From the NCBI GenBank assembly GCA_004014935.1, contig CP025324.1:2652179-2716178 (forward strand): DNA of 64,000 bases, written 5' to 3'. Below, piece by piece: positions 52,069 through 63,754 of the stretch (positions within the stretch are counted from its first letter, which is position 1; every line of letters starts with the position of its first letter). The DNA comes from Saccharomycopsis malanga (lineage: Eukaryota > Ascomycota > Saccharomycetes > Ascoideales > Saccharomycopsidaceae). A program made the position numbers and the translations under genes. The notes under the pieces are model-generated. The model ran no database searches and was not told the DNA's origin. It saw only the letters and a list, made by a program, of their open reading frames with translations.

Positions 52069-53256
52069 TTAATATTGGCTCTTCACGTCTTTCCAAATAC
52101 ATTTAACCCTCAAATACCGAGCAGCGAAGCAAAGGAGCAACATTATCGGGATTTCTAATAAAGGGCCATAAACAGAAGCTATTGCCTGTCTGCTGCCATT
52201 GCCGTACAATGAAATTGAAATAGCAATACTTAGTTCAAAATTATTTGAGGCAGCGGTGAAGCACTGGGTTATAGTCTGACGATAACTTGCCGAACAGTTG
52301 AAAGCCCATTTCTCTGGATACATTTGTTTTTCATCCTTACATTCACAAACTAGTCTTTTTGATTCATTGAAATCTTGTAACTCATATGTCGAACCAATCC
52401 ATCTCATAAAGAAAAAAGTGGTGATAAATGTCACTGGAAAGTATATGAGCAAAGGCACAAAGCATCTAATGGAGGTACCAATTTCTTTCAAGAAAGAGTC
52501 GCCCTTGGAAATGAAAATCATAATTATTGTGAAAAGCAAACCGAGCAAAGCAAAAGGGCTCACCACTGGGATAATATAATTTTCATACTTTTGCTTGCCA
52601 ACGGTCATTAAAGAACAAGATCTTATAATTAGTCCTAAACCTACAGGAATGCCTAGAAAGAAAGCAACGCTTTGAGCAACAGTAGAATAACTTTGGCTGG
52701 CATTATAATGGGCTGGATAATCACCGGTTATCACATAACATAAAAATATTTGATAAGGTGCATATAAGACAATTTGCATTGTACTATTGACTAACACAAG
52801 CACTGCACATAATGAGTTATCACCTTTTGAAACTTCATTCCATACCAACACCATTGCAATACATCTGGCCAATCCTATCATAATGATTCCTTCCCTGTAC
52901 TCAGGTTTATCGAACAAAGTTAGCCAAGCTAAGCCAAACATGAATAACGGGCATATGATCCAGTTGATGATTATTGAAATCACAATGTTTGGAAAATAAT
53001 GTGTTTGAACTAACATGAATATATTCTCCCACTCAACTTTACAAAGCGGCGGCACCATCATGACAATCATCCCCACTGCCAAAGGAATTGGCGTGTTCAA
53101 AACCTGAGCACCATCAATAGCATTTCTGGACGAAGGGACATAATGTGATACGATTATACCAATGATTATGCAAATAAGAATAAATATAGGAAGGAGCTTG
53201 TCCATTATGGATAACTCGCACCATACCTGTCTAAGGTAAGAGCTGGGACCCTTCAT
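52069..53256 (-). CDS. ARR3: Acr3-type arsenite efflux transporter
   Basis: This encodes 395 residues from the ATG at 53254-53256 (MKGPSSYLRQVWCELSIMDK). The frame opens 10 codons earlier at a TTG preceded by a stop, so the ATG is preferred. Ten hydrophobic spans are visible. Family markers are PLAVGMIVMMVPPLCKVEWE, GLARCIAMVLVWNEVSKGDN with the essential Cys, VNSTMQIVLYAPYQIF, and TQCFTAASNNFELSIAISI. Acr3 exports arsenite, and antimonite in yeast, across the plasma membrane. No arsenate reductase or Yap8 neighbour lies in the window, unlike the S. cerevisiae ARR cluster. Confidence 0.95.
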   Translation of the reverse strand: MKGPSSYLRQVWCELSIMDKLLPIFILICIIIGIIVSHYVPSSRNAIDGAQVLNTPIPLAVGMIVMMVPPLCKVEWENIFMLVQTHYFPNIVISIIINWIICPLFMFGLAWLTLFDKPEYREGIIMIGLARCIAMVLVWNEVSKGDNSLCAVLVLVNSTMQIVLYAPYQIFLCYVITGDYPAHYNASQSYSTVAQSVAFFLGIPVGLGLIIRSCSLMTVGKQKYENYIIPVVSPFALLGLLFTIIMIFISKGDSFLKEIGTSIRCFVPLLIYFPVTFITTFFFMRWIGSTYELQDFNESKRLVCECKDEKQMYPEKWAFNCSASYRQTITQCFTAASNNFELSIAISISLYGNGSRQAIASVYGPLLEIPIMLLLCFAARYLRVKCIWKDVKSQY

Positions 53257-54287
53257 TTTATTTTTAGCATCAATGAGACATGCCAATTAAACTGTGTAGG
53301 TTCTACAACTTGTCAAATCGTTCTATTATACTATGGACGGTTTTTTACTATACACGGTTCCCAGCCATTGGTATTTTTCAAAGAAAAAAAAAGATACCAA
53401 AAAAAGGAGGATGTGGACGAAATAGAGCTCTGTAATATGTAAGTATACTTATTGAAACATCTTAGAGTTTAAAGAGATACTCGTGTAAATAAGTCTGCAA
53501 ATAAAAGTAATAAGATTCCAAATCTATTAGAAGAGAGAGCAATCAAGATAGTAAAACCGTTTTTTTTTTCTTTTAATAGTGGCTCTTAATAAATATGTAA
53601 GCGTTACTGAATAGTTCTTACATAGCCAAAATAACGCAAGACAACTCTTTATAATCATGAAAGCAATATTTCTATGCCTCAAAGCTTGTATATATAGATG
53701 CTAACCTAAAAATTGAGACTTGTCGAAAGTCTCACCAAAAATTTTTCCATACTCTTAACTTGAACATCCGTTGGGTTGAGGACGCCGTACTATGTGCAAA
53801 TCATACTATTAAATAGCGGTAATCACTTTTTTTTTTAATTTTACCAAGATTTGTATGCTTTTTTTCCCATATAAGCCGTCCATAGTTACAACTTTGAGGA
53901 ACATTTTAGTAGATAGTAGAGGTAACTAACAGAAACAAAATGTTTTGTTAACGATATATAGATATAGTTAAATTGTTGAGAAGAATATATGAAGAGACAA
54001 TTGAGTTAAGCAACACAAACGGTCCCTAACTAGTGATTCGAAATTAAATCCAATGGTCTTCTAATAATAACCGTGTGGTGGTATAAAAGTATATGTCGCA
54101 ATCTCCTTATTAATGCAGAAAAGTTCGAGTTGTGATTTGTGAAACAAGTCAATTGAAAGACTTGGCTTTAACAAGATTCCTTGAGATGCGGTGAAATACA
54201 TCAGTTAAGTGAGCCCTGGATCATTGGGCCAGCCTCTCCTTTACTAAACACGCTGCAAGCTTATAAAAGTTTACACCTTCAGCCATG
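53257..54287. promoter_or_regulatory. ARR3 upstream region
   Basis: About 1 kb of AT-rich DNA with several A/T homopolymers. No arsenic-response element of the Yap8 type was found by eye, and no gene. Confidence 0.4.
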
Positions 54288-55096
54288 TTATTGTCTTCTA
54301 GGGGGCAAAATAGGATTATTGGAATGAGACGTGGGCACGGTGTTTTGATGAACCAAGGCCGTGTTAGAATTATTAGCTGACAGTGTAACTTGATTAGTAT
54401 GGTCAAAAGGTAGTCTTTGAGCAATTTGCTGACTAGACGGCGCGTTATGATTTCCGTAAATGTGATCCGCTGGTGGTGTGCTCAATGCTGGCTCTGTCAA
54501 AGCTTCTTCACCGACTTTACTAATAGCTGTCTTTGTCAAATAATGTTCAAGAATTAAACAGTTTCTAGAGTTACACTTATAGGCTATATTAATCAAATCG
54601 CCAACCACAGGAATCAAACCAATTAAAAAATCAAACATTACATTAGCAATCATCTTGGAGTAAATCTCTGGTGGAAGACCACCATCAACGTGCCTTGCGC
54701 TTTTAACCAACATTAGGGCAAACGAAGCAGCCATTATGTCTCCGAAACCAGGTATCAATCCAATTAGCCCAGCCCAGCCTAGTTGTATACCGCAGCAGCA
54801 TTGAAAACATAAATCTAATCGGTAAGCTCTTCTTCTGAACTTCTTCAAAACTTTTGCATTGTTATGTGACAACCCACTAGGAATTCCCTTCCGCTTTTTT
54901 TTATGTTTTTTGGACTTCCCTAACTCTGCATCCGCAGCCTGTTCAAAATAGGGATCCTCCTTTCCAACTGTCAAAGCTGAAGGTACTATCTATGGATTGG
55001 TTAGTAAACCTTTGACATTTTATGTCAACTTTCAACACTCTTATCAATTCAACTTATGCATACCTTGGTGAAAGCCCACTTGTAAAGAAAAGACAT
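54288..55096 (-). CDS. DUF4112 membrane protein, two exons
   Basis: Exon 1 is 55064-55096 (MSFLYKWAFTK) and exon 2 54288-54989, giving 244 residues. The joined sequence reads TKIVPSALTVGKEDPYFEQ. A lysine-rich stretch (KKHKKKRKG) precedes the DUF4112 core: YRLDLCFQCCCGIQLGWAGL, IGLIPGFGDIMAASFAL and MFDFLIGLIPVVGDLINIAYK. The core has two hydrophobic hairpins with the GLIPxxGD motif. The C-terminal ~80 residues are N/S/P-rich and disordered. Function of the family is unknown; an internal-membrane location is likely. The ORF alone begins at a TTG at 54974, which is an artefact of the intron. Confidence 0.86.
54990..55063 (-). other. Intron in the DUF4112 gene, 74 nt
   Basis: On the minus strand: donor GTATGC (55063 downward), branch site TACTAAC near 55000-55006, acceptor CCATAG at 54990. 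It keeps phase 0; the alternative acceptor CCTTCAG would bring in a stop. Confidence 0.88.
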
Positions 55097-55137
55097 TTTT
55101 CTAGATAATCAAGGCTTATATATTGTGCTTTGTTTCA

Positions 55138-55170
<33 letters not shown>

Positions 55171-55880
55171 ATAAGCAGTATTGCTATAATGAAATTTTCA
55201 GATACGTATATTGATACGTATATATAACAAGTTGGACCAAAACAGTGGACGTATTCCAAGTTTTGTCACGTGCAATTTTATACCTTTATTAAAGATGTCG
55301 ATTCCTGAATTTTTCACCTTTTACTATATTATTTGAATAATGTAACGATTTACTTAAGAAAGTATGATGAATGATTGGAGTTAATTAGTTATAAATTGTG
55401 TTTATAAAAAAAAGTGATAAAAAGTGATGAAAAGCCGTTCACGCACTGTTTTTGGCGTGAATAAAAATCCATATCTAATTCTACAAGTAGCTTAACCATT
55501 TCATTCTGAAAGTAATATTATATGATTTATATATTTTTAGCTCGGTATATGCACTTCCTTACTTATAGATGAATGATTTGTAGCTACTATATAGCTCAAT
55601 TGGCAACATGTTCTTCAAATTTTCATCTTGAAAGTAAATATAAGTTTATTCACTAAATACAACTTATGACAGAATCTACATAATAATGAAGCATTTTATA
55701 ATAACAATCACAACTAGCAGCGCTAGTACAGCTGTCAACATCAGCTGACAGCTAAGGAATCATGTGTTAAAGTATTGAAGTACATGTCTAACAATTCGCA
55801 TTTCGTAGAGACGCCAGAGGTGCAAGACAACTATGTTAAAAAAACACATAAACAAGGAATATATAAAGGAACTGAACAGC
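55097..55880. promoter_or_regulatory. DUF4112-gene promoter and 3' flank of the MUN-C2 gene
   Basis: Contains an A29 homopolymer at 55140-55168 and a CACGTG at 55268-55273. Otherwise AT-rich with no gene. Confidence 0.4.
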
Positions 55881-58800
55881 TTAGACAACAATTCTGATAC
55901 CCTGAGCAGCTGCTCTGGCAACAATCTCATTTTCTGTAATTTCTGCGACTTTATCTCTCTCCTTGAGTCTAACAGCAACGTATTGTTTTTCGCCCTTCGC
56001 AATTAATATTCTCAAGATAATGTCTTCTGTTTCAGCCTTCAAGGCAAGTGGGTCAGATTCTGCGCTTTGGAGCTCCTTTTCTGCCTGGGCTCTTGCTTTT
56101 GCAGATCCCTGGGCCATTATTGTTTTGGATCTTGCAATTGTGCCTGAGCGTGAAAGTTTTACGCTTTCAGGGGTTGAAGTGTGTGCTTTGCGAAGCTTGT
56201 TGGCGTTTTGGGTTTCGGATAGATCGTAATAGTTTTTCTGTTGAATATATTTATTCACTATAGGAACCAACTGTTGAGATTCCTCAATTAGCTGATGAAC
56301 TTCGGTGACGTAATGAACAGGAATAAGGAGCAATCTTTGATATCTTTGGTCCTGTAATTTTTCCAAAGGAGGGCCTTCGCCATTGGCATAGAAAAACTCT
56401 ACACACAATATTTTTAGCCACTCAAAGACAACCTCAAGTTCGATTTGGGTCAAAGCACGGTTGGAATTGACACCCAAAGTGGCAGCAAAAGTATTTGAAA
56501 CAGCGGCTTGCCAACGGTTCCCGTTAGAATCGTTACGGAAAAGCAAAGCGTTTCGGGCAACACTCAAAGGAGGAAGCAACAACAAGTCTGCGGTGTTCAA
56601 GATTACCGACCAGGCCTCCAACATAACTTTGAACAAGAGTTTGAGAGTCAATGTCTGTGCCAATACTGCTAGATTGGAGTTTAGATAATCTCCTAGGGGA
56701 GATATGGCATTTCTCAAAACCTCCCGATCAGGTTTTATAGTTCCATTATTTCCGCAGATGGTTTTTAAAGTTGGTCTAGATAGAGTATAAAATATAAATT
56801 TGGAGAACTTGTTGACCATCAAGGAAATTGCCCGATCTCTGACTCGTACAAGAGATCTGTGAGCACGGCCCAAACAGAAAAGAGCATCAACTTTTTCCGA
56901 TTCCATGGATATACTGAACAAAATTCGTCCCTGTGTGTTCAAGTTGAGCCAGCGATCGTGAGGAATGCCATTATCATTGAACCTTTTAGGGTCTAGCTGA
57001 AGCGTAGTGCGGCCAATCACCTCGTGGCTTTTAACAGAAGACTTCGAATCGTCCCAGACTGTAGCTATGATAGAGCCCGGGTTGGATACAGGTACCGTAA
57101 TTTCAAACTCTTCATTCCATTGAGGATTCAAGTCGTCTAAAATTTTTCTGGTTTTTCCTATGGTTGTTCGAGAGTTTGCATCGGTCAAAACCACATATGT
57201 GTCGGAAAACCCGTCGGCACCCACTGCCCTGAGGTTTTCTGCCTTGACCAACTTGACGGAGAACAAGTTGAAAGAGTTGGTTGCTTTGGCTTTGCCCTCG
57301 TATTTCTGAATAACCGCAGAGATTTTCTCGGGGTTGATTTGTTCTTCTAAACGGTCAATGTTCTCCAACATGGCACCGATGTTGTTGAGAGCCACACAGG
57401 TTCTTTTCTTGAATTTGTAAGGCTTCTGGGGCTCCAACTTGTGAGCTCCCGTTACTGCTGCTCTGACTCCAGAAAGCCATTTCATTGCATTTGTTTCTTC
57501 TTCTTGTGAAGCATACTCGTCAGGTTCATCATTAGCGTCATTTAAATCGGCACTGATGAGTTCCAAACATTTAAATCCATACAGTACTATAGAATCTGAT
57601 ATGCCTTTGATAATCACTGTAAGCAACTTGTTAATTTGGTATTCGTTTTCCCATCGCAAATCCTGGAGGATCTTCAATGGGCTTCTGAAAATGCTTAAAC
57701 AATCTTTCACAGATGTGGAGCTTTTACTGAATGTGGCCTCCTTTAGTTCAAAATCGTCTGCTTCAAACGCTTTCAACGCAAGATCTTTAATCTGGCTTTC
57801 AGCATCTTTTACAAATTTTTCAACAAACGGATAGAAAAAGTTTTCCAACCTAAAAGGGAAAGGGTTTTTCTTCTGATTAACCACCTGGGAATGTGCAAAT
57901 CGTATGTCTGCCAAAGTCTTATATATGTCCATACAGTCACTGTAGGGAATATCAGTATTCTGCTCTTTAGCATGGTTTACAATATGATATAACATTGCTT
58001 TTGAATCATTACCGAAACCAGTAGTGAATTCCCTGGTTGCAATTTGCGGAATCGGCAAAAATCCCAAAAATGGTGTTTTGAATCTTTTCTGTGTCATTGT
58101 TAGAATTTCCGTGATCTGATTAGCAGCCTCGTAGACATGGATAAGACCAAGAGACGAGTCGCGCGGAATCTTGGAAAGAATCTCTACGTATTTTGCATCG
58201 ATGGCTTTTCCCAAGGCGATATGAAGCTTTTTCTCCCATTTCTTGGGCAATCCAGACTTTTCTATATACTCAAACGTAGGGTCTTCTTTTATAAAGTCTA
58301 AAAAAATATAATAGAGTTTGAACTTTGGACGATCTGGTTCAAAAATTGCACCCAAGAGATTCCTTATACTGGCCATGGTCTGCAAGTAACACACTTGAAT
58401 ATTGTTTGCCCATTCACGTTTATCGGGAGTTGGCCAGTCAAGAATATCAAAGTCGTCTTCGTCCTTTATTGTGGAAGAGGCAAACGTAATGATGGTTTGG
58501 GATTTTTCCGTGTCAATGTCCAAGATCTGGCCAGTAGATGATGTTATGTTGAGCACACTGTTATTAGCAGCAGTAAATAAGAGCGCCGCTTTGGCACAAT
58601 CGTTAATTCTCCAGAAACTGGAAACACGCTGGATAAGTTCGTTGGTAGTGTTGGAAAACACAGTGGAATCATTGTTATGGAACTTGAGACAAATCTCCAA
58701 AAGTTTCACATAACATTGTCTGATATTGTTAGGAATTACATAAAATCCAGACCTGGATGGTAAAGTTTGCCGTTTCATTGCAGCGGGCCGTTTCAATTTT

Positions 58801-59945
58801 GCCAATACAGTAGTGATGGCAATTTCTTCTTTATCTTTCCAACGGTTATACTGCTGTTCATTTTTAAAGTCAGAAGGAGTATAAATGCCAATATTCTGAT
58901 GTAAGCTTACAATGATTCCTTTTAAGTCTTCTTGTAAAGCTGTTTCTGTACTTGAATCTTTCAACCGGTTGATATCTTGCTGTAAAGTGTTATTATCCTT
59001 ATGGAACAACTGTCCTACAAGCTTAGCGAGCGACATTTCACTGAGACCGCAAGGTGGCTCGATATATGCTACATTATCCTGGTCACCGTTGGCAGAAGTA
59101 TTGGAATATCCGTAATTCACCATGCTTTTAGTTTTCGACTCCAAAGATTGTCTGAATCCATTCAAGTATACAATTACAGATTCTGAATTTCTTTCTCCTT
59201 GAATTGCCTCAATGAGTATTCCAATAAACGCAGAAACCTCCTTGAAAATAGCTACGTTGACCTCGTCCGAGGGGTCTTTGACAAACTGTATTTCTTTCTG
59301 GACCGCCTTGGTATATGCACCAATAAGAGCCTCTGGAGAACGTGAGTCGCTCGCAGGAATCTGGTCTATCATGCTGTAAAAACTAAGACAGCATCTACGT
59401 GTTGATGAGGGCAAATGTTTATGGGTGTTCTTCACTGCTATCGAATGGATCATTTCCTTCAAGTTTTCAAGTGCCACCTTCGGCAACTTTTGGTTATTCT
59501 TCTCGTCCTTGCTATCAAAATGCCCTAGAAGCTTCCCTATGTGTTTGGACGACGAATTTGATGCCCCGTTATAAGATAGACGCTTGGCACTTGATCCTGA
59601 GCCGGTTGACGTCGCCGATAGAGGTGCCTGTTTAGGGACCGCGATAGGCTTTCGAAACCGCGGCTCTATTCTGTAATCAATGATCGCAACCTGCAATACC
59701 TTCTCATACACCTCATTGAGCGAAACCTTCTCTGAATCAGCTAATCGTAGGTCTGACAACGTGGATATCACACTGCCAGTGGCAGACGTGATAGACGTCT
59801 TTCTGCTCATCAATATATTCGAAGTAAAACGAACTTCTCTTGAAGAATTACTGCAAAAACTACAGAGTTTTGGATATAAGCTAACTCTAATTGGGGGTTT
59901 TATGGCACAAATGGATGGGGAGACACCTCTATCCTTATCATACAC
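55881..59945 (-). CDS. Munc13-like protein with MUN and C2 domains (Ync13 type)
   Basis: The ORF is 1354 residues from the ATG at 59945. A second ATG at 59810 (MSRKTSITSATGSVISTLSD) gives 1309 and may be the real start, because the first 45 residues look unlike the rest. A long helical MUN/DUF810 region covers most of the protein. A C2 domain sits at ~880-1000: LFSVKLVKAENLRAVGADG, FSDTYVVLTDANSRTTIGKT, LNPQWNEEFEITV and IATVWDDSK. The Asp residues of the calcium loops are mostly kept. The MHD2-like C-terminus follows. Fission yeast Ync13 is a related protein that works in vesicle priming and septum formation. The bulk assignment is good; the exact ortholog is inference. Confidence 0.85.
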   Translation of the reverse strand: MYDKDRGVSPSICAIKPPIRVSLYPKLCSFCSNSSREVRFTSNILMSRKTSITSATGSVISTLSDLRLADSEKVSLNEVYEKVLQVAIIDYRIEPRFRKPIAVPKQAPLSATSTGSGSSAKRLSYNGASNSSSKHIGKLLGHFDSKDEKNNQKLPKVALENLKEMIHSIAVKNTHKHLPSSTRRCCLSFYSMIDQIPASDSRSPEALIGAYTKAVQKEIQFVKDPSDEVNVAIFKEVSAFIGILIEAIQGERNSESVIVYLNGFRQSLESKTKSMVNYGYSNTSANGDQDNVAYIEPPCGLSEMSLAKLVGQLFHKDNNTLQQDINRLKDSSTETALQEDLKGIIVSLHQNIGIYTPSDFKNEQQYNRWKDKEEIAITTVLAKLKRPAAMKRQTLPSRSGFYVIPNNIRQCYVKLLEICLKFHNNDSTVFSNTTNELIQRVSSFWRINDCAKAALLFTAANNSVLNITSSTGQILDIDTEKSQTIITFASSTIKDEDDFDILDWPTPDKREWANNIQVCYLQTMASIRNLLGAIFEPDRPKFKLYYIFLDFIKEDPTFEYIEKSGLPKKWEKKLHIALGKAIDAKYVEILSKIPRDSSLGLIHVYEAANQITEILTMTQKRFKTPFLGFLPIPQIATREFTTGFGNDSKAMLYHIVNHAKEQNTDIPYSDCMDIYKTLADIRFAHSQVVNQKKNPFPFRLENFFYPFVEKFVKDAESQIKDLALKAFEADDFELKEATFSKSSTSVKDCLSIFRSPLKILQDLRWENEYQINKLLTVIIKGISDSIVLYGFKCLELISADLNDANDEPDEYASQEEETNAMKWLSGVRAAVTGAHKLEPQKPYKFKKRTCVALNNIGAMLENIDRLEEQINPEKISAVIQKYEGKAKATNSFNLFSVKLVKAENLRAVGADGFSDTYVVLTDANSRTTIGKTRKILDDLNPQWNEEFEITVPVSNPGSIIATVWDDSKSSVKSHEVIGRTTLQLDPKRFNDNGIPHDRWLNLNTQGRILFSISMESEKVDALFCLGRAHRSLVRVRDRAISLMVNKFSKFIFYTLSRPTLKTICGNNGTIKPDREVLRNAISPLGDYLNSNLAVLAQTLTLKLLFKVMLEAWSVILNTADLLLLPPLSVARNALLFRNDSNGNRWQAAVSNTFAATLGVNSNRALTQIELEVVFEWLKILCVEFFYANGEGPPLEKLQDQRYQRLLLIPVHYVTEVHQLIEESQQLVPIVNKYIQQKNYYDLSETQNANKLRKAHTSTPESVKLSRSGTIARSKTIMAQGSAKARAQAEKELQSAESDPLALKAETEDIILRILIAKGEKQYVAVRLKERDKVAEITENEIVARAAAQGIRIVV

Positions 59946-62350
59946 TTTATATTAAGATACTAATAAGCTGTCTTCTTTTACTGATTTATTGTTTTCGAGC
60001 GCGCGGTTTTCGCTAAGTGCGCGCCAGGGGCCCAATAGATCAGTGCAATGTAACCTTTATTATTATATACGTATGAATACACAGTTGCAATATTGAGATG
60101 CTTTTGTAGTAGGAAAAAAATGGCAAACGTAAAAATTGGCTATATGAAAAGTATTTGTCCAAAAGTAAGTATGAAATAGGATTTTAAATATAAATTTTGG
60201 GTATGCCTAAAAGATAGAATCAACGGTGGGCATCTGGACCATTTTTATCAGAGGAAAGATAAGCGATGGTAAAATATAAAAGGATTTCTGGCAAATATTG
60301 TAAGCCAATATAAGTAAGGAACAGATTAAAACTAGTTAGTCAAAACATAAGACAAGAAGCATGTGGAAAACTACCGCCAATGTAACATGGCTATATAACA
60401 AACGCTATGAAGAAATTGTGATGTTTATTACTCAGTAATATGACTGTAATACATGAAAAATTAAAGAGCAAATTAAGTTTAAGTAAGAAAATAAGCTTTC
60501 AAGTAGTGAATATAGAAGGTATAGTAGGAGAAATAGCACTCACGTAATATAATTGAACACGTAACGAGATGAGTAAGATTCTGATTCTGATTAAGCAAAT
60601 CTAATTTGTTTTTCTAGGGGAATAAGCTTCAAATATCACTTTCATTATAGAGTATGAATGTAAATAGTTTTGCAAGATATACAAAAAACTAAACTTCACG
60701 TTTAACACATTGAGCAAAGGTTAACATAAACTAAAAAATTGAAAACAAAAAAAGCAATAATTTCTAGATTTTCTTTTACAGTTCGAAAGAGAATGAGCTG
60801 CTCTTTTATATACACTTGTTTATTGCTTATTTAATCTGTTTTAACATTCATAAAGTAGTATTTTAAATGATAAGAGTTGTAAAATACGAAAAGTTTCCAA
60901 GTGTAAAATTTAGTATGTATCAAAATGCACAAGCATGCGCGAAACACATGAAAGACGCGCTTAAAAAATATTTCATCCAATTGATAAAGTCTATTTACAA
61001 AGCCTTGAATGTTACTGTTTTGAAGCTCTTCTAATCCCCAAAATAGCCTCTTTGGAATCATTGGTTGAATGATAAGATGGGCGGTGGTTAGAGTTATTAA
61101 CAAGCGTTGGCAGACTGATTAAGTGCTGTTCATAGGGGTTAAACTTTTGCTTATCAAGTGACTTATCATCGTAAAAATTGGCGTTTTGATGGCAGTAACA
61201 ATGGCTGATGCTTGATCTTGCAATAATGAACCATCTTCGATCTTTATGATGCCATCAAAATCACTAGGAATCTACGAAGGACCCTCTGAAATGGTCTTAT
61301 CTAGTATGATACTTCTGGAACATTGAGAAATGTATTCTTTGCATTTGAATGGTGTAAACATACGCTACGAATGTGAGCGTGTGATTTGAGATACTTGCAA
61401 AATGTACAGGGTCAAGTACTATTTTTTTTGGTCAAGAATAGAGTTGAGAAATGACAAGTTTGAAAGTTGGATATTTGACAAGAAAGCAGATGTACCAAGT
61501 GGAACAATTGAGCCAGGGACATGTTGACAGGTGATACGTTTGTCATACATTATGGTGGAGCTGAAAAGATTTCTATTAAGGAAGGTTATGTTAGAGTGAT
61601 GACACAACATATACAAGTGTCAAATCTGAGGACTGGAGGAAGGTCACAGATTATTGCTAGTTCAGCTACAGTATCAAACAGAATTGTCAGAGAGTCAACT
61701 TCAACACTAGAATAGTCATCTTTACTTAGTTGCCTGATGAAGCAAGGAATACAAACGGGGGAATTTGAAAGCTTGTTGTAAGACTCGTTTTCTTTAAATA
61801 TCTCATGGCATGGTCTCTGGACAAGGTTATCAGTTTGCTTCTGAAATGGATGTTACTTTCATCAGTGGGTAACATGCTACTGCTCATCGAACTTTGACTG
61901 GCAATGGATGGTGTGTACTCTGGGAATAAGCCCATTCAAATCATGTTGAGACTTGCTAAGATGAAACAACCTTGTGTCTAGAGAATGACAAGGTATTGAG
62001 TACGCACATTAGTGTGAAACCTGTTGGCGGACTTTTATGTGACAAAACTGTTGCCGTCAAATACGTACACGTGGCGTGAATATATGTTTTTCAAATTAGC
62101 ATTTAATGAGTTAAAACTGTAGACTGGATAACAATTAGGATATGTGTGTATTATAATATTATCAAAGTGACAACGAGTCTATGGTGGGACATAATATTAC
62201 AGGCTGTGACTAGGTAAATGGGTAAAGTACCAGAACAAGAAGTTTATACAACTATGTTGTCTAACTTGTTCGAGCAATTTATGTTGATTAGGTAGACACA
62301 ATGTCAAGCACATTTTTGCAGAGCTTAATGATAAAGGGGTGTTAAAGAAG

Positions 62351-62455
62351 AGGAGGACTGTACAGGGCTGGACATATAAAATATTGTTATTATTAGTATA
62401 TAGGAGAAGGAATGTACAGGGTTGGAAATATAATATATTGTTATTATTATTATAG
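62351..62455. repeat. 54-bp imperfect tandem duplication
   Basis: Two copies with TGTACAGGG starting at 62359 and 62413, each followed by an AT-rich ATATTGTTATTATTA stretch. They are about 85% alike by eye. Confidence 0.7.
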
Positions 62456-63409
62456 ACGGCTTGAAAGGTAAAATTATAGGACTGAATACAGATTAGGTTC
62501 GTAGGGATGTAGAGAAATTTGGCAATAAATATTATCCTAGAGTTATTTAAAGTAGGAATTTTTAGAGGACAATGTACTAAGAGTAAGATTGAAACACAAG
62601 ATGGGGGCAATTTGACAGGTGACAAGGCCATATATGTGTTGTGAGTAGTAAAGAAGACGAAGAAGCATTTATTTGTTATGAAAAGAAGCGTAATGGAAGA
62701 GGATTAAGTTAAGTTGGGTTGAGTATAGAGTAGTAATGAGAATCAAAGTAGTTGGGAATATAAAAACAACTAAGAAGTAAATAGAAAGAGTATTAGTTTG
62801 GAATCAAACAAGAATAGATGGAAATTAAAGAAGAAAACAAGATTTAGTATGGAAAGAAGGCTTGAAATAGAGAAAATAGTAGGAATAGCAGAGAGGTATA
62901 GGATATTGAGATATGAATGAGCACCTGAAGAAATGAGTAAGAGTGTATCACAAGTTAGGCAAGTTTAGATTGAGATTGAGATATATTGAAATGGATAAGA
63001 TAGAACATATAGTAAATAAAAAGTTGTATAGATTTGGAAAATATAGAAGAAAGTAAAATTGAAGAAGTTTTAACATTATGACACAAGCATAGAGATGAGT
63101 AAAAAATTGAAAGCAAAGAAAAAGATAAGATGAAGATTTTTTTTAATAGATTGAAAGAGAATGAGCAGGAGATGGATATAGAGATGAATAAAGAGGAGGA
63201 AAAAGAGTAATAAGAGAGATTATTAAGAATAAAAGGGATAAAGGGAGACAGGGATAAAGAGAAAGAGGAGAGTAAAGCAGGCAAAAGGGGGAAGAAAGGA
63301 AGGCGATAGAAAGTAGAAAATAGGGGATATTATGGGATTGGGTTGGGAGATAATTAAGTAGAGGGGATTGAACAAAAGAATAGATTAGAATAAGTATTAA
63401 GAAAACAAG

Positions 63410-63514
63410 GTAGTAAAGTAGTAAAGTAGTAAAGTAGTAAAGTAGTAAAGTAGTAAAGTAGTAAAGTAGTAAATTAGTAAAGTAGTGAAGTAGTGAAGTA
63501 GTAAAGTAGTAAAG
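63410..63514. repeat. 8-bp subtelomeric satellite GTAGTAAA
   Basis: About 13 units of GTAGTAAA, with substitutions (GTAGTGAA, TTAGTAAA) increasing to the right. It grades into G-rich irregular sequence (GTAGTGAG, GGCAAGG, GGTAAGG) before the telomere array. Confidence 0.9.
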
Positions 63515-63754
63515 TGCTAAGGAGGCAAGGTAGTGAGGTAGTGAGGTAGTAAAATAGCAAGGGGCAAGGACTAGAGAAGGTAAGGATGTGAGGAAGCAGG
63601 GTAATAAGGATTCAATAAGCTAGAAGGCAGGGTATTAGGGAGGTAAGGATGGTCGGATGTGAGGTAGTTAGAAGGTAAGGATGCAAGGAAGCAGGGTGGC
63701 AGATAGTGAGATAAACAGGACAAGGGTGGGTGAGGGTGCAAGGTATGTTAGGAA

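Larger units (their letters stand above)
59946..63754. other. Gene-poor subtelomeric region
   Basis: Upstream of the MUN-C2 gene there is a GC-rich patch (GCGCGCGG at 59999-60006 and GTGCGCGCC at 60018-60026). Then 3.7 kb follows with no ORF over ~145 codons and no recognisable gene. From about 62,600 to the telomere the top strand is strikingly poor in C. Short tandem repeats appear (separate entries). I find no tRNA, LTR or Y'-like helicase. Confidence 0.6.

Noticed and set aside
61419-61715. Possible retroelement or adhesin remnant in the subtelomere
   Set aside because: Short frames broken by stops, no convincing motif (no integrase, RT or RNase H signature).
62197-63284. ORFs of 144 and 109 codons on the minus strand
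   Set aside because: They come from C-poor, low-complexity subtelomeric DNA and give S/F/L-rich nonsense.
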